A stretch of DNA of 64,000 nucleotides from Pyrrhosoma nymphula (lineage: Eukaryota; Arthropoda; Insecta; Odonata; Coenagrionidae). The position numbers and the translations under genes were made by a program. The stretch is taken from NCBI GenBank assembly GCA_963573305.1, contig OY754337.1, forward strand, positions 73,195,094 through 73,259,093. Reading direction: 5' to 3'. How positions within the stretch are numbered: the stretch's first letter is position 1; each line of letters opens with the position of its first letter. Shown here piece after piece: positions 10,906 to 21,175 of the stretch. Under the pieces are notes generated by a model. That model searched no databases, was not told the origin of the DNA, and worked only from the letters and a program-made list of their open reading frames with translations.

Positions 10906-13900
10906 ATTTTATATGGAACCAAAATCTTCAATCTGTCTCCGGAAATATACTGAACACTAGTAATATAATAATCTAGCTAACTGATTTCGTTATGATATCC
11001 ACTTAAAAATGAGCTTTTGAAATTTATTAATAACATTTCTTAATTTTATGTATGAAGGTCCGTTGAGGGACTATAATCTCTTATTTAGATTATTTTTGTG
11101 TCCAGTCGTCCTGTTAAATGATAGTGTATACTGTACAGGTTAGCCTCATGAGGTATCTAAAGCTCCATATTCTCTATCATATTAGTTTTGTGAAATCCAT
11201 TTTTCAATTAATTGGTTAGTGGTGAAATTTCAAGGTTCAAAATATGTAACATTTATTTTTGTAGTATCAATAATGGAGCAATAATTCATTCATCATCAGG
11301 TTGTAGAATTGAATAAAGCAATTATTTAGTTTCAGAACGGAAAATATTAAGTAATATTCCATTTATATCAATTTTGTATCCTTTGTGACTCTGGCTAATC
11401 GTACGAGGAATCTTATAATTTAATTAGTTGAAGCGTAAAATGGTGGTGTGTTTAGGCTTGATGAACTCTTACGGAAATTCCCTCATCTCAAACGCCGGAC
11501 TTTCACAAGAACGCCAAGGTACTCTCAAGTCAGGCTCTCGAAAATCCTCTTGTCGTCCTTAGATTTTTGGCCTAGCTTTGGCTTCTCAGCAACTTCAATC
11601 CCTTCTAGGAAGGACACATATGGAACTGACTTGATGGGATCAATTGCTTTTCTTTACATGCTCAATACCTTACATGACTAAATTAAAAAAGCGACAATGC
11701 CTTCAAATAAAAACAAACAGCATCTTGCTTTTCGTGAGTAAATATTCAAACATGAACCTTGGGCAATGGGAAATTCGTAATACATCAACGCGAGCACGGG
11801 TTAAAAAGAACACTGGGGAGTGTACCTGAAGGTTTTACAATCGTGCCGTCGTGGAAACAATCTCAGCCAGCGTCTCTTATAAAGAGGAAGACTTTGAAAT
11901 GTAGGCATCTCTTTTATTTGTTACGGCGTAAATCTCTTCACTCCACGAGTCTTGTCAAACCTGTGACATCAGAGGATACCGTAATATTTTCTCTAGCCAT
12001 GTGCAACGTTGTGAATGGAACATGTTCAGCCTGCATTCAATAAAATAGGACGTGGATTTACTGGTTGATCATTATTTAGATCGGTTAAATTAAATGCAAC
12101 ATAAACAATAATTAAGGCAATTTATATCAAAGCACAGAAGAGAGCATTATTCACCTTCGTTCAGTTAATTAAATACGAGGTGCATTTGACCGAATTTTTT
12201 AAAAATAAGCGGAGGCAATTACGATAGTCAATTTTGTACTTATTTAAACACCTGCCTCTGATTTAATGTTTGCAAAAGTCATTTTATTCCAACAATGTTT
12301 AAAACTAACTACCTTTTAAGTATTATCAACGGAGAATTTAGGTTACATTAAATTCATGACTGAACTAATTAATCGACTTTCATGGAAACAAACTAAAAGT
12401 TCGGAAATTCAGTACTGCATTTTGTAACCCATAGTGACGCTCAAAACCATTGTATTCCACGGGAGACGTGAGTTTAGTAATTAATAAATGTAAAAAATAG
12501 ATTTAGCAACATTCCAAAACTAAAAAAATGCGTAATCTATAATCTCTAATGGTCGTTTACTTCTTTATCGCAATGGCTGAGAAAATCAGCTTTTAAGTTC
12601 ATACATACAACATGTCTGGAAACGTTCAAAACCATCATTATTGAAAAATAGTTCTTTGCATACAAACTTTGCAATGAATGGATATTTTTGCGTCATTTAA
12701 ATTATTTTAGAAATAGAATTTGGTTTAGTATTAAAACCAGTCGTATTCAAGTCGGCCCAAGAGCAGTGAATATCGGTTTTGAAGGAAAGATATTCGATGA
12801 AATGCCTAGGAAAAACGCGCTGTCGTGTGTAGAATTTTATGAAAAGTAGCATGTGTTGTAAAATACACGGCTGAATTCATTTGGAGTTTTGTGCAGGGAA
12901 CGGTGAAGAATAAGATAACCGAGTAAATCTTTGATGAAGTTGCCCCAAGAAGCGGTGTGAGGGAAAGACAATTTTTTTGTTGACGGAGAAGTGGAAGGGA
13001 CAGCATATAGTTCATACATTTGGGAATAAACAGCAAGTTGCTACAAAGCAAAGAAAGCAGAGTGCAAAGGAAGTTTATTCTTATAAAGAGAATGGATTAC
13101 GTCGAAAAGATACGCAATGGAAGACGAGGTGACTGAAACAAGGGCAAAATTTGACTGCTGGCTGATGAGTGGAAGGATTATTTTCAGTTTCAACTTCAGA
13201 GCACAGCAGCGTAACAACTACAATGAAAAGAAAACTTGCACATGCAATAAAGTAAGATGAATACAGTGAATGGATTAGGTTGACAAGGGAGGTATTGGAA
13301 TACGAGAGAAAGGAAATGAGGAGCAAAGGAATAAAGCGAGGAATCCGATATTCGGATTTCTAACGGCGATCAGCCGTTATGTTCAAACTTTCACTCAATG
13401 CTTCCGAAAGTGTTTATGTCCTGCAGACGTAATGATGAAACGGAGCCAATTGGATCTCAGCACCGGAGAGCGGAGAAGCTTAAAAGGGAAGATCGGAATT
13501 CGATTGAAACCCCCGCTCGGATAAAGAAGAAAGGGTCGCCGAGCGCAAGGAATATTTTCCGATTGGAGAACTGAACACGAAGGACGGAGCCAGGGTTGGA
13601 TTGAGGGGGGGTTGGGTTTGGGAGGAAGGAGGGGGGAGAGAGGGGATGGGGACGCTATGGATACGGCTGACGTACGTTTAATTATGCATCGCCCCGAAAG
13701 AAAATAAACAAACCAGACCTTCGCCCGAGCGAAATGGACGGCGGAAAAAAGTTTTTATCATTTAATTTTTTATTTTAACCTTTCATTTGCTTCTTATTTT
13801 TATTTTTTCGAAAGGAGTTATATTTTTTTATCCTCGCACTCCGTGTCCCATGAGCAGCAGCAGTGGAGGCAGAAGAAGATCCGTTTAATCAAGTGGCCTC

Positions 13901-14336
13901 GTTCGCTGTCGCCATGGGTATCCCACCCATGGGGGAACAAATGACGAGTGGAGGGCGAAGTGGGGTATGAAAAACTCGACTTTTTCATTATTATTCGCGC
14001 ATGTTTTTTGGTATGGGAAGGGGGGGGATATGCGTGCCCGTGTTTCTGACGAACCCCGTGGCATGGAGCACGTCCCCTCGACCCGAGGGAACCGACGGGG
14101 AGAGCACGCAACTTGTATTCATCTGCGAATATGCGCCGCGTGCTTGCTCCCTAAGTCTTGTAAACACGAGGATGACTATTGAGACAGAATTTTCAAGCAG
14201 AATCGCTTCTTTTGCCGTGAAACATCTCTTTAATTGGCATGGGGGAGTATCTATGGCTTGTGGCAACGCAACAAACTTTGCAAAATAAATAATATCTTCA
14301 TAACTCGGAAAGTATAAAATACATAAATGATCTAAG
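10906..14336. other. Unassigned; purine-rich patch at 13.4-13.7 kb
   Basis: No gene or element is recognised. The stretch 13440-13680 is purine-rich and includes long G runs (13600-13650). A GC-richer segment follows at 13860-14110. The overlapping frames there (about 95-138 codons on both strands) look like consequences of base composition rather than genes. Confidence 0.4.
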
Positions 14337-14603
14337 ATGCTGAAAGAGCATCGGAAGCACTTTAGATCGGCGCCACCACAGAAGTCGGCAGTAGCGGAAC
14401 ATAGCAATATCGAAGATCATGCCATACAATGGGAAGATGCAAATATACTTAGCCGCACGCATGGCTATTGGAACCGTATAATCAAAGAGGCTATAGAGAT
14501 CCGTCTAGAAAAAAGAAATTTTAACCGAGACACTGGTTTTCAAGTTGTGCCTGGAATTCCATTATCAATTAGATTAAAAATGAAAGGGAAGGCAAGAGAA
14601 TGA
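14337..14603 (+). pseudogene. PLE GIY-YIG endonuclease C-terminus
   Basis: An 88-codon frame begins inside the LKEH segment of a PLE GIY-YIG endonuclease and continues with SAVAEH, the WEDANIL block and IIKEAIEIRLEKRNFNRD, ending near a P-x-S box. It lines up with the copy at 4945-5499 (SAVAEH, EAIE and NxNRE segments in the same order) but is clearly diverged, so the two belong to different PLE lineages or are old. The GIY and YIG halves and the whole reverse transcriptase are missing. It is non-functional as it stands. Confidence 0.7.
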
Positions 14604-14663
14604 TTCAACGGTTAATCACAGAAACGAACCAATCAGGAGTCACCTGATCCTGACTGTTGCTTA

Positions 14664-15676
14664 TTAACCCTCCAGCGGGCGCGCTGTGGCACAAAGTGCA
14701 ACATTGTTTCGTTTTGTTGTCATGTTAACAATAGTGGAAGGTCAGTGATCCAAAAGCACCAATTATTCCTTCTTTGTAACAGTGTAAAGATTTCTGCTGG
14801 AAATTGTAGCGCAAGGCTTCCCGCATTTCTTAATAAAACGCATTAGTACCTGATTTGGTCGTCTTTGTTGCACTCTGTGCAACGCGCGCCTGGTGATGAA
14901 ATTTGATCCAATAGTGGCACTAATTGATCAACATTGTTACTTTCTCTATGATGTAGTGTGATGTGAGTAGTTAGAAATATAAGAATTTTCACTATTCTTC
15001 CTCTGATATATGGTTGTGCTAACATCTAAACTTGTAGTGGTTAGAAGCAGCTGTATGCGGAGAGAAAAACCTTCGGAAATTGAGCTGTGGTATTATCTCC
15101 AACGCGAGCCCTATGATGTGAGTATAATTTTAGGAATAATTTTCATTGCATATTTTTTTTGCTTTTATTTTATGGCTTTATCTCTACCAGCTAACTATAA
15201 ATATTCTTGAAAGTTATCGAAATGAAGAGATGCAAATTGAAGAAGTTTGCGAGAAAGCAAGTAAGAAACGCGGAAAGTGCGTATTGTGTGGCCGTGGAAA
15301 GTACATATCAACGACAATCAAATGTGGGAAGTGCAATGACTTTCATTGCCAAAAGCACTGTGAAACAGTAACTACGTGCAAATAGTGTACATAAATGACG
15401 TAACAAAGCCTTAAGAGATACAATCTTTCTAATATTCTAATTGAGTTTTAGGCATTGCATAAAAATAAATAAAATTATAGCAGATGTTTTAAATGGTAAA
15501 AGTGCTTGCAAAAATATGTATTGTATGCGTTAACTATGTAAAACATTATAAATAACACAAGTACTCTTCTTTATTCCAGTTTTTGTTACTAATATCAGCA
15601 GAAAATAAAGTGTGGCATTGAGTGCCACGCGCGCCCGCTAGTGTCAGAGAATATGGCACGCCCGCTGGAGGGTTAA
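14664..15676 (+). mobile_element. Non-autonomous piggyBac-type transposon, complete
   Basis: The element is bounded by TTAA at 14664-14667 and 15673-15676. It begins CCCTCCAGCGGGCG and ends with the exact inverse, CGCCCGCTGGAGGG, giving 14-bp perfect terminal inverted repeats. TTAA target use and CCC-type ends are hallmarks of the piggyBac superfamily. A second GCGCGCCCGC block lies about 20 bp inside the right end. Three imperfect 17-bp palindromes of GTGGCACAAAGTGCAAC type occur at about 14686-14702, 14867-14883 and 15612-15628. The only coding remnant is a small two-exon candidate for the C-terminal zinc-binding domain, so the element cannot move itself. Confidence 0.85.
15010..15385 (+). 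CDS. Putative two-exon protein with piggyBac cysteine-rich domain
   Basis: The second part (15191-15385) encodes a cysteine-rich domain with CVLC, CGKC, HCQKHC and a final TTCK just before the stop. This is the spacing style of the zinc-binding C-terminal domain of piggyBac transposases, which in the type element binds the terminal repeats. An upstream frame from an ATG at 15010 runs 36 codons to a GAT followed by GTGAGT. A pyrimidine-rich tract ending CTACCAG lies 73 bp later at 15190. Removing 15118-15190 joins the two frames in phase, giving 100 residues. AATAAA signals follow at 15464-15473. No DDD catalytic domain is present. The splice model is inference. The fallback is a plain pseudogene tail starting near 15230. 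If made, the product could bind element ends without catalysis. Confidence 0.4.
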
Positions 15677-15713
15677 TATCGGCCAATTTTGACTCATGTG
15701 GCATTCAGAAGCC

Positions 15714-15752
15714 CTAATGATTACGAACAAGTCTTTCGTCGAAACGTTGGAA
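15714..15752 (+). ncRNA. Degenerate hammerhead-like motif, PLE 3' terminus
   Basis: CTAATGA (one change from CTGATGA), an extra T, a stem TACGA/TCGT(C), GAAAC, GTTG, then GAA where GUH is expected. It has the same layout as the motif at 3978-4013. The two core changes suggest it is inactive. Confidence 0.35.
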
Positions 15753-15852
15753 AATATGAAGCCTATTACCTGGTGGAATACCCGTGAAAAATTTATTTGT
15801 AAAATCTATATTTTAGGTAAACTTCGGTAACTGAGCGGGAACCTTTGTTTCT

Positions 15853-15893
15853 ACCGTGGCAGGAGATAACTTCCACCGTGGCAGGAGATTACT
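15853..15893 (+). repeat. Short tandem duplication
   Basis: An 18-bp block (ACCGTGGCAGGAGATAAC, second copy ending TTAC) occurs twice, separated by TTCC, just downstream of the PLE terminus. Confidence 0.6.
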
Positions 15894-17367
15894 CAGATTT
15901 CAGATTCTCTTTCCAATTTCGAAGAATTCAAGGGAATTATTTGCTGTGCCCTTGTATGGTTTCCCATCAAGGATAGAAACGCCAGGGAAAGAGGACTTCA
16001 AATAAGACACAACCCATGGTTTGAATCCCGTAGCACAACTTTTGCTATACTTAGGCACGCATACGACGGTGTTCGTAATCGACATGATGATTTCTATATA
16101 TTTCTTCATTAAAGAAAGAAAAAACTTATAGTAGTGTTTATCCACACATTTATTCACACGACCGACCCAGGTTTCAACAGATAACCGTATTTTCAAGGTG
16201 TTGAACACCTTGAAAAATGCTCTTCAATATGAAGGCGGAATGGTTTTATATTAAAATACTATAAGTTGAAGAATAATATTAACTGACTTGATAATAACGT
16301 GAAAGTGTTGAAACCACTACTGGAATTATAGAAAATCATGCCAATACTAATTTTTACCTCCTCATGAAAAAATTGTTCTTAACATTTTCCGTCTACTTTC
16401 AACTATTTTTCACCAGTGATTTTGGTACCTGTATCTCGAAACCTTAGTTACATAATTGTATAAACGTAGTGATAAACTTGACGAGGGATGATGTTCGATG
16501 ACAAAAGTAAGCTACACGGCAAAAGTTGGGTAGTATTGTCTTCGATTAACTCAAATCTATTTTGATTAGAAATCGTTGAATCCTAAATATGAAATGAAAT
16601 ACTCGGGGTGGCCAATTCCAATATTTTTGGAGTTGATTTCTATTGTACATGGATGCTTTTCTTCATAGTTTACTATTTAAAAAATGTGATTCAGGTTCAA
16701 AATATTCAGATTGTTTTATTTCCTAGTCATTATGCAAGTATTACCTTCAATATTTAAAGCAGCGGCTCAGTTTATGATATTGAATGACTTTTGCTTCATT
16801 TTATGGTACTCTGATGTAAGTGTAAGTAAGTGTAATGGTTATAATAGCACGACTGCTTCTGTAATATTCTGGATAGAACTTCTGGAATACGTCTGTGCAT
16901 TAAAAATTATATTATTAAAATTATTTTCGCGAATTATCCATTGCGTTAATATTTCCTTTGGAAGGACTCATTATGGTTTCCAGGTGGCAACATAAAACGG
17001 GGAGCTACCGCTGCATTATCTTCGGTTTTTAAAAAGCCTTCAAGTAAATTTCTAGGTTCTGGAAGTGCCTTGCTGTTAAAAAGCTCTAAAATTCTACTTA
17101 AGAGGTTGAAACTTCATTTTTTTACGAATTTGTTTCCCTTGCCAGCCCTGACCTCCATCTGGAAAGCTTAAAAATGAGCTTTGGGGATTATAAAGAGAAT
17201 CCTGAAATTAATTATGCCATAAGTTACGTGGAAGTCACGAAATATTAGGATAAGCGCATGGTTGAAATTAGCTAGGTTCAGTTTGCATATAAATCAATCA
17301 TTATATCCTTCATTCCAGTTTTCAAAATTCCCTTTAAAAATAGCTTAAGACTAAAACTTAAGGTTAA
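15894..17367. other. Unassigned except a palindromic-repeat copy at 16.1-16.2 kb
   Basis: Positions 16103-16215 match one arm of the palindromic repeat at 46186-46372 (shared TTTATCCACAC and CCCAGGTTTCAAC runs). The rest is AT-rich. A 102-codon minus-strand frame at 15900-16208 overlaps this repeat and matches no family I know. Confidence 0.4.
16164..16197 (-). ncRNA. Degenerate hammerhead-like motif
   Basis: Minus strand: CTTGAAA in place of CTGANGA, stem ACGG/CTGT, GAAAC, CTGG, GTC. The 3' half (GAAAC-N4-GTC) is intact and the 5' core is altered. It belongs to the same repeat family as 46288-46322. Confidence 0.3.
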
Positions 17368-17545
17368 AACATACAACACCGTATCTGTGAGGAGCTCATT
17401 AAAGCTCCAAGCGCCCATTTACAGGGCCATGGTATTGGTGCCATTCTAAAGCTTTATTAGCTTTTCTATGACACCGATACCTTAGCCTTGAAAATGCGCG
17501 TTTGAAACTTTAATGAGCTCCTCGCAGATATGTTGATATGTGTTT
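17368..17545. mobile_element. Hairpin (foldback MITE-like) element
   Basis: Two arms of about 80 bp form an almost complete palindrome. The outer parts share GAGGAGCTCATTAAAG and the inner parts share GGTAT-GGTG and AAAGCT runs around a loop of a few bases near 17453. There is no coding content. The transcript would form a long imperfect hairpin. Confidence 0.6.
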
Positions 17546-19251
17546 AGCAATGTGAATTTGAATATTTTAAAGTTATATTTAATAAATAATGTTATTATTA
17601 ATAATAATTACGATCTATATTGCAATAAATATTTATTAAATCGATTGAATCAATTTTTGAACCTTATTTCTTTCGAATGTTGCATAATTGAAATGATATG
17701 TAGTGAAAAGCGCAAACTGGTGAGCATAAAAAGAGTCAATTAAATAATAATGGAAAAATATTCACGGGGGCTGTTTTAAGTTATTTTTACAATGTGAGGC
17801 ACAAATGTGAATTTTAAAAATTTAAAAATAGTTTATGAACGGTTTAAGAGTCTTTTTACTACTGTAATGGCAGTTGTTGCATCAGTTTTAACGACTTCTT
17901 AGAGCATCAACTCTATCATTTGTTTGCGGGAATAATTATAGCCTTACCTTATGTGCCAGAATTCGTGCAATTTTTAACTTAATTTATTAAAAATTTTAAT
18001 CATAATTGAGTGATCCAATCAAATATTTATTAATACTAATGAAATAATTTTATTTTACTCATACCAGCACATTAATGGGATATTCTTCGAACGTTTTTTT
18101 CTATTTCTTTAAAAAATATAGCGTTTTATTTTTATGAATCTCCGGTATAAGGGGCCTCAATCGGTTGATTATGCATATTTTCCATGAAAATAGTGCCATC
18201 TCATGTACCGTGTTCAGAGGAAATTTTTTTTTCCGAGGGAGAACTCGGGTTATTCAAGCTTTTACGATTAGTGGAAGTTTCTTCGACATGTAGGTCCCTC
18301 GGTGCCAGCGATTCGCCTGCGGACATTTTGTCTCGCCGACTGTATACGTAGACTCCCCGTGCTATCCGTTCCCGAGATTAAAAGTTATTTGAGCGTGATA
18401 TCCCTAAGAATAATACTCGATAAAGATGTAAGAAATCTAAATCATTAGAAAAAAAGTAATATCAGCATTCAAATAATGCAGAAATAACAGCCACTTTCTG
18501 CTCTATCTTTCGAGATATTTTCCAGAATAAATATAAACCGTTTTCCATGGGATTTGGTAAGGGTGTGAATTCCGGAGATTTGTTATTTGAATAATGGAAC
18601 TTTTGACGCATAGAGGTTATTCAATTATGTTTAGCATGTTATCTCAATTATAAAAAAGGTGTGGGCGTAGCATGACGGGCGACATTAGTGCAACACTTAG
18701 TATGGATATGACTGGCCGAGGGGAGTACACAGTATTATATATAAATAAACATAAATATTTAAATCAATATTTATTAAAATATAAATATGAAAATATATTT
18801 ATACATTTACGATAATGAAGCGAAATGCACTTAAAATATTCATACGAAACCTACCTTCAACCCTCTATTGATTGCATTCTGAATTATTCGAAGCGCTCGT
18901 ACTTACGTGACCACGTAACGACTCAAGATATTATGTAGTTAAATGCCATTTATGTTCGTGTCGCGAAAGTTAAATTTCCTTTTATGCAGCTTTTATATCC
19001 TGCATAGCATATGGTAAGCCTAGCTGTAACAATGTAAAAAATTCCTTGGCAACGAAAGTGAGAAAAACTAAATTTGCATAAATAATTCGCTTTAAGTTCA
19101 ATGTTTTCAATTTATCGATCGATAAAGAGAATACGATTGAAAAAGTTAAAGTTAATGATACTTAGTCCTCATTTTAAACCAAGTAAATAACTTCTAGCTT
19201 AAATGTTTTGTATTAAAATGAACAAATGAAAAATGTTCTACACGGAAATTC
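17546..19251. other. No recognised feature
   Basis: AT-rich DNA. A slightly GC-richer segment at 18225-18380 shows no family motif on either strand. Confidence 0.4.
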
Positions 19252-19620
19252 CGTCCTGGGGGTTTATATTGTAATCTCATTTAAGTGAGAATACGTCATA
19301 AAATGTGGACAATTACGTCATTTTTCGTAGTTCAACTCCGCCACCCAGGCGGAGTGACCATCTTCGGCTCTCAAGTGGTGATCTGGCGGTCTATTTATTT
19401 GATTCATCCGCTCTTTCGACTCTTGATCCGTATCTTTCGACTCCGTTCATTTGGCTCCGCATTTTATTAGTTCCATCTCACCTGTCGTCAGGAACGTGAA
19501 ATTGAGCCACCATCGGACCTTGGCCGATCGTGAGCCGTTCATTAAGAGAGCGAAACGGATCTCCCGCCTTCACGCAAAGAGTAATTAAAAAAGTGAGATT
19601 ACAAAATAACCCCCTGGAGT
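19252..19620. mobile_element. MITE-like element with ~30-bp inverted ends
   Basis: The left end (TCCTGGGGGTT, then TTGTAATCTCA) and right end (TGAGATTACAAAATAACC, then CCCTGGA) are inverted copies over about 30 bp with two or three differences. The ~310-bp interior is non-coding and includes the small palindrome CTCCGCCACCCAGGCGGAG. I saw no convincing target duplication, so the superfamily is undetermined. Confidence 0.5.
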
Positions 19621-20744
19621 CGGGTGTCGCTTATTTGAGATCGGAAACAACTTTGCATTGACCTTTTCGGTGTTGATGATGTTTTTCCAATTGTTCCCTT
19701 TGGAAAGCAGTTCAACGATATCCTCTATAATTGCTACCACTTTTTACCATTTCGATCTATTTGAATGAGAGCTCAAATGTGTATTGTTTGTGACCTTGAA
19801 TGTCCGACTCATAGAAGCGGTGCAATGTAAGGGAACATGAATTACTATGTAGTAAGCACTCCTATTTTTTGCAAGAATCGAGTGATTGTTGTAGATTTCA
19901 AAGCATTAAGAATAGAAGAAATGCAGCTTTTAATTGGGAGGGAAACTTCTACTTGTAGCTTCGCTTTAATTATAATGAATAGCAGTAGGATTGAGCAAAA
20001 AAAATTAAGACTACAACTAGTGCCAATATAAAGAAGTTCTTCGACGATGCTTACATGATGTGCTAGCACTAATGTTTCTGCTTGAGAAGGTTTCTCAAGT
20101 ATACTATTGAAATTTAACTTTGTGACACTGAAAATGCAAAACCGAAGCAATAAGAAAACTACGCTACGCCTCCCGTCAAAATTTACGGAGGACATCAGGT
20201 AAAGAGCCTGAATACCCGCCTAAAATATCAACTGCCAAAATGAGGTGATCCACACAATGACCATAATGTGAAAACTTGCCTCTCAAAACTAATCCCGGTC
20301 TACCAGTAGCCGCCAAACCCACCCAATCTCGTGCACCACTCAATATGGGTGACTTCTCGTTTCAAATCTCGCCTTCGATAGAACATGAACGGAGAATCGG
20401 GATGTATGAGAGGTGCCAAAAACGAAGCCAGTGCCACGGGATTTGAAATAAAAAAATCTCTTAGAGATATGAGATTTCGATGTGTTTTTTTGTGCATCGA
20501 TCCCAAGTTCGCCGAACCTCATGTTAAAGAGCACTCGAGTAATGAGAGCAGACGGTGGCGGAAAATTGCTCGAGAGCTTTTGATTCAGATTCTATTTCCT
20601 CGCCAACGGCTTGATGCGCAACCGGATGAACTACGTCTCGACCCGCGCTGGCTGCATTCATGTCTGTGTGTATGTCGTCCCTGCTGTGCTGTATCGCGCA
20701 CAATGCCTTTAGCATAGGTGTTGTTATACGAGTTATGCTCGTAT
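19621..20744. other. No recognised feature
   Basis: Overlapping frames on both strands (up to about 116 codons) have no recognisable domain and look like chance openings. Confidence 0.35.
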
Positions 20745-21175
20745 ATCATCATCATCTGAGTAATCTACCGGTTAGAGGTAGGTTATGATGAACGTAAGAG
20801 GATATCCAACTGACTCTTACACGTGCAGTTCCCTATCTACCTCTAGTATTTCTGCATCCCATCCTTAAAACCTATTCTCTTTCTTCCCCCTTCCCGCTTG
20901 CTTAACATCCCTCCCTCTATCACGGCCTTCAGCAAACCATCACCCCTCATTACCCCTTCCTTCCAGCCACCTACCCTGCCTTCCGCTGACCTCATCCAGA
21001 AGTTTCCTTTCCTCACTAACTAGGTCAAGAACTTCCTCATTTGTCTTCCTTTCCGTCCAACCATCCTCCTCCACACCCACATCTCGAACGCCTTCAACCT
21101 ATTTTCGTCTTCCTTTTTCAAGGTCCACGTTTCTGCCCCATACAACACCACACTCCATGTCAAGCTCTTGCTTTT
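20745..21175 (-). pseudogene. RTE-type LINE, 3' end of ORF
   Basis: On the minus strand a frame reads KSLTWSVVLYGAETWTL followed by KAFEMWVWRRM, the conserved segment after the reverse transcriptase in RTE-type non-LTR elements. After a frameshift it continues with ERKTNEEVL and EERKLLDEV. The remnant ends at a short GAT repeat (20745-20756), the kind of simple tail expected at the 3' end of RTE elements. The reverse transcriptase proper is absent (5' truncation) and frames are broken, so it is inactive. Confidence 0.7.

Larger units (their letters stand above)
14337..15760 (+). mobile_element. PLE 3' end split by a piggyBac-type insertion
   Basis: The PLE parts are 14337-14663 (GIY-YIG end and start of the 3' non-coding region) and 15677-15760 (3' terminus with a hammerhead-like motif at 15714). 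They are separated by a 1,005-bp element sitting in a TTAA. The 3' terminus reads GCCCTAATGA, a short stem, then GAAACGTTGGAA, close to the end of the PLE at 3978-4013. The piggyBac-type element therefore jumped in after the PLE. Confidence 0.7.
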
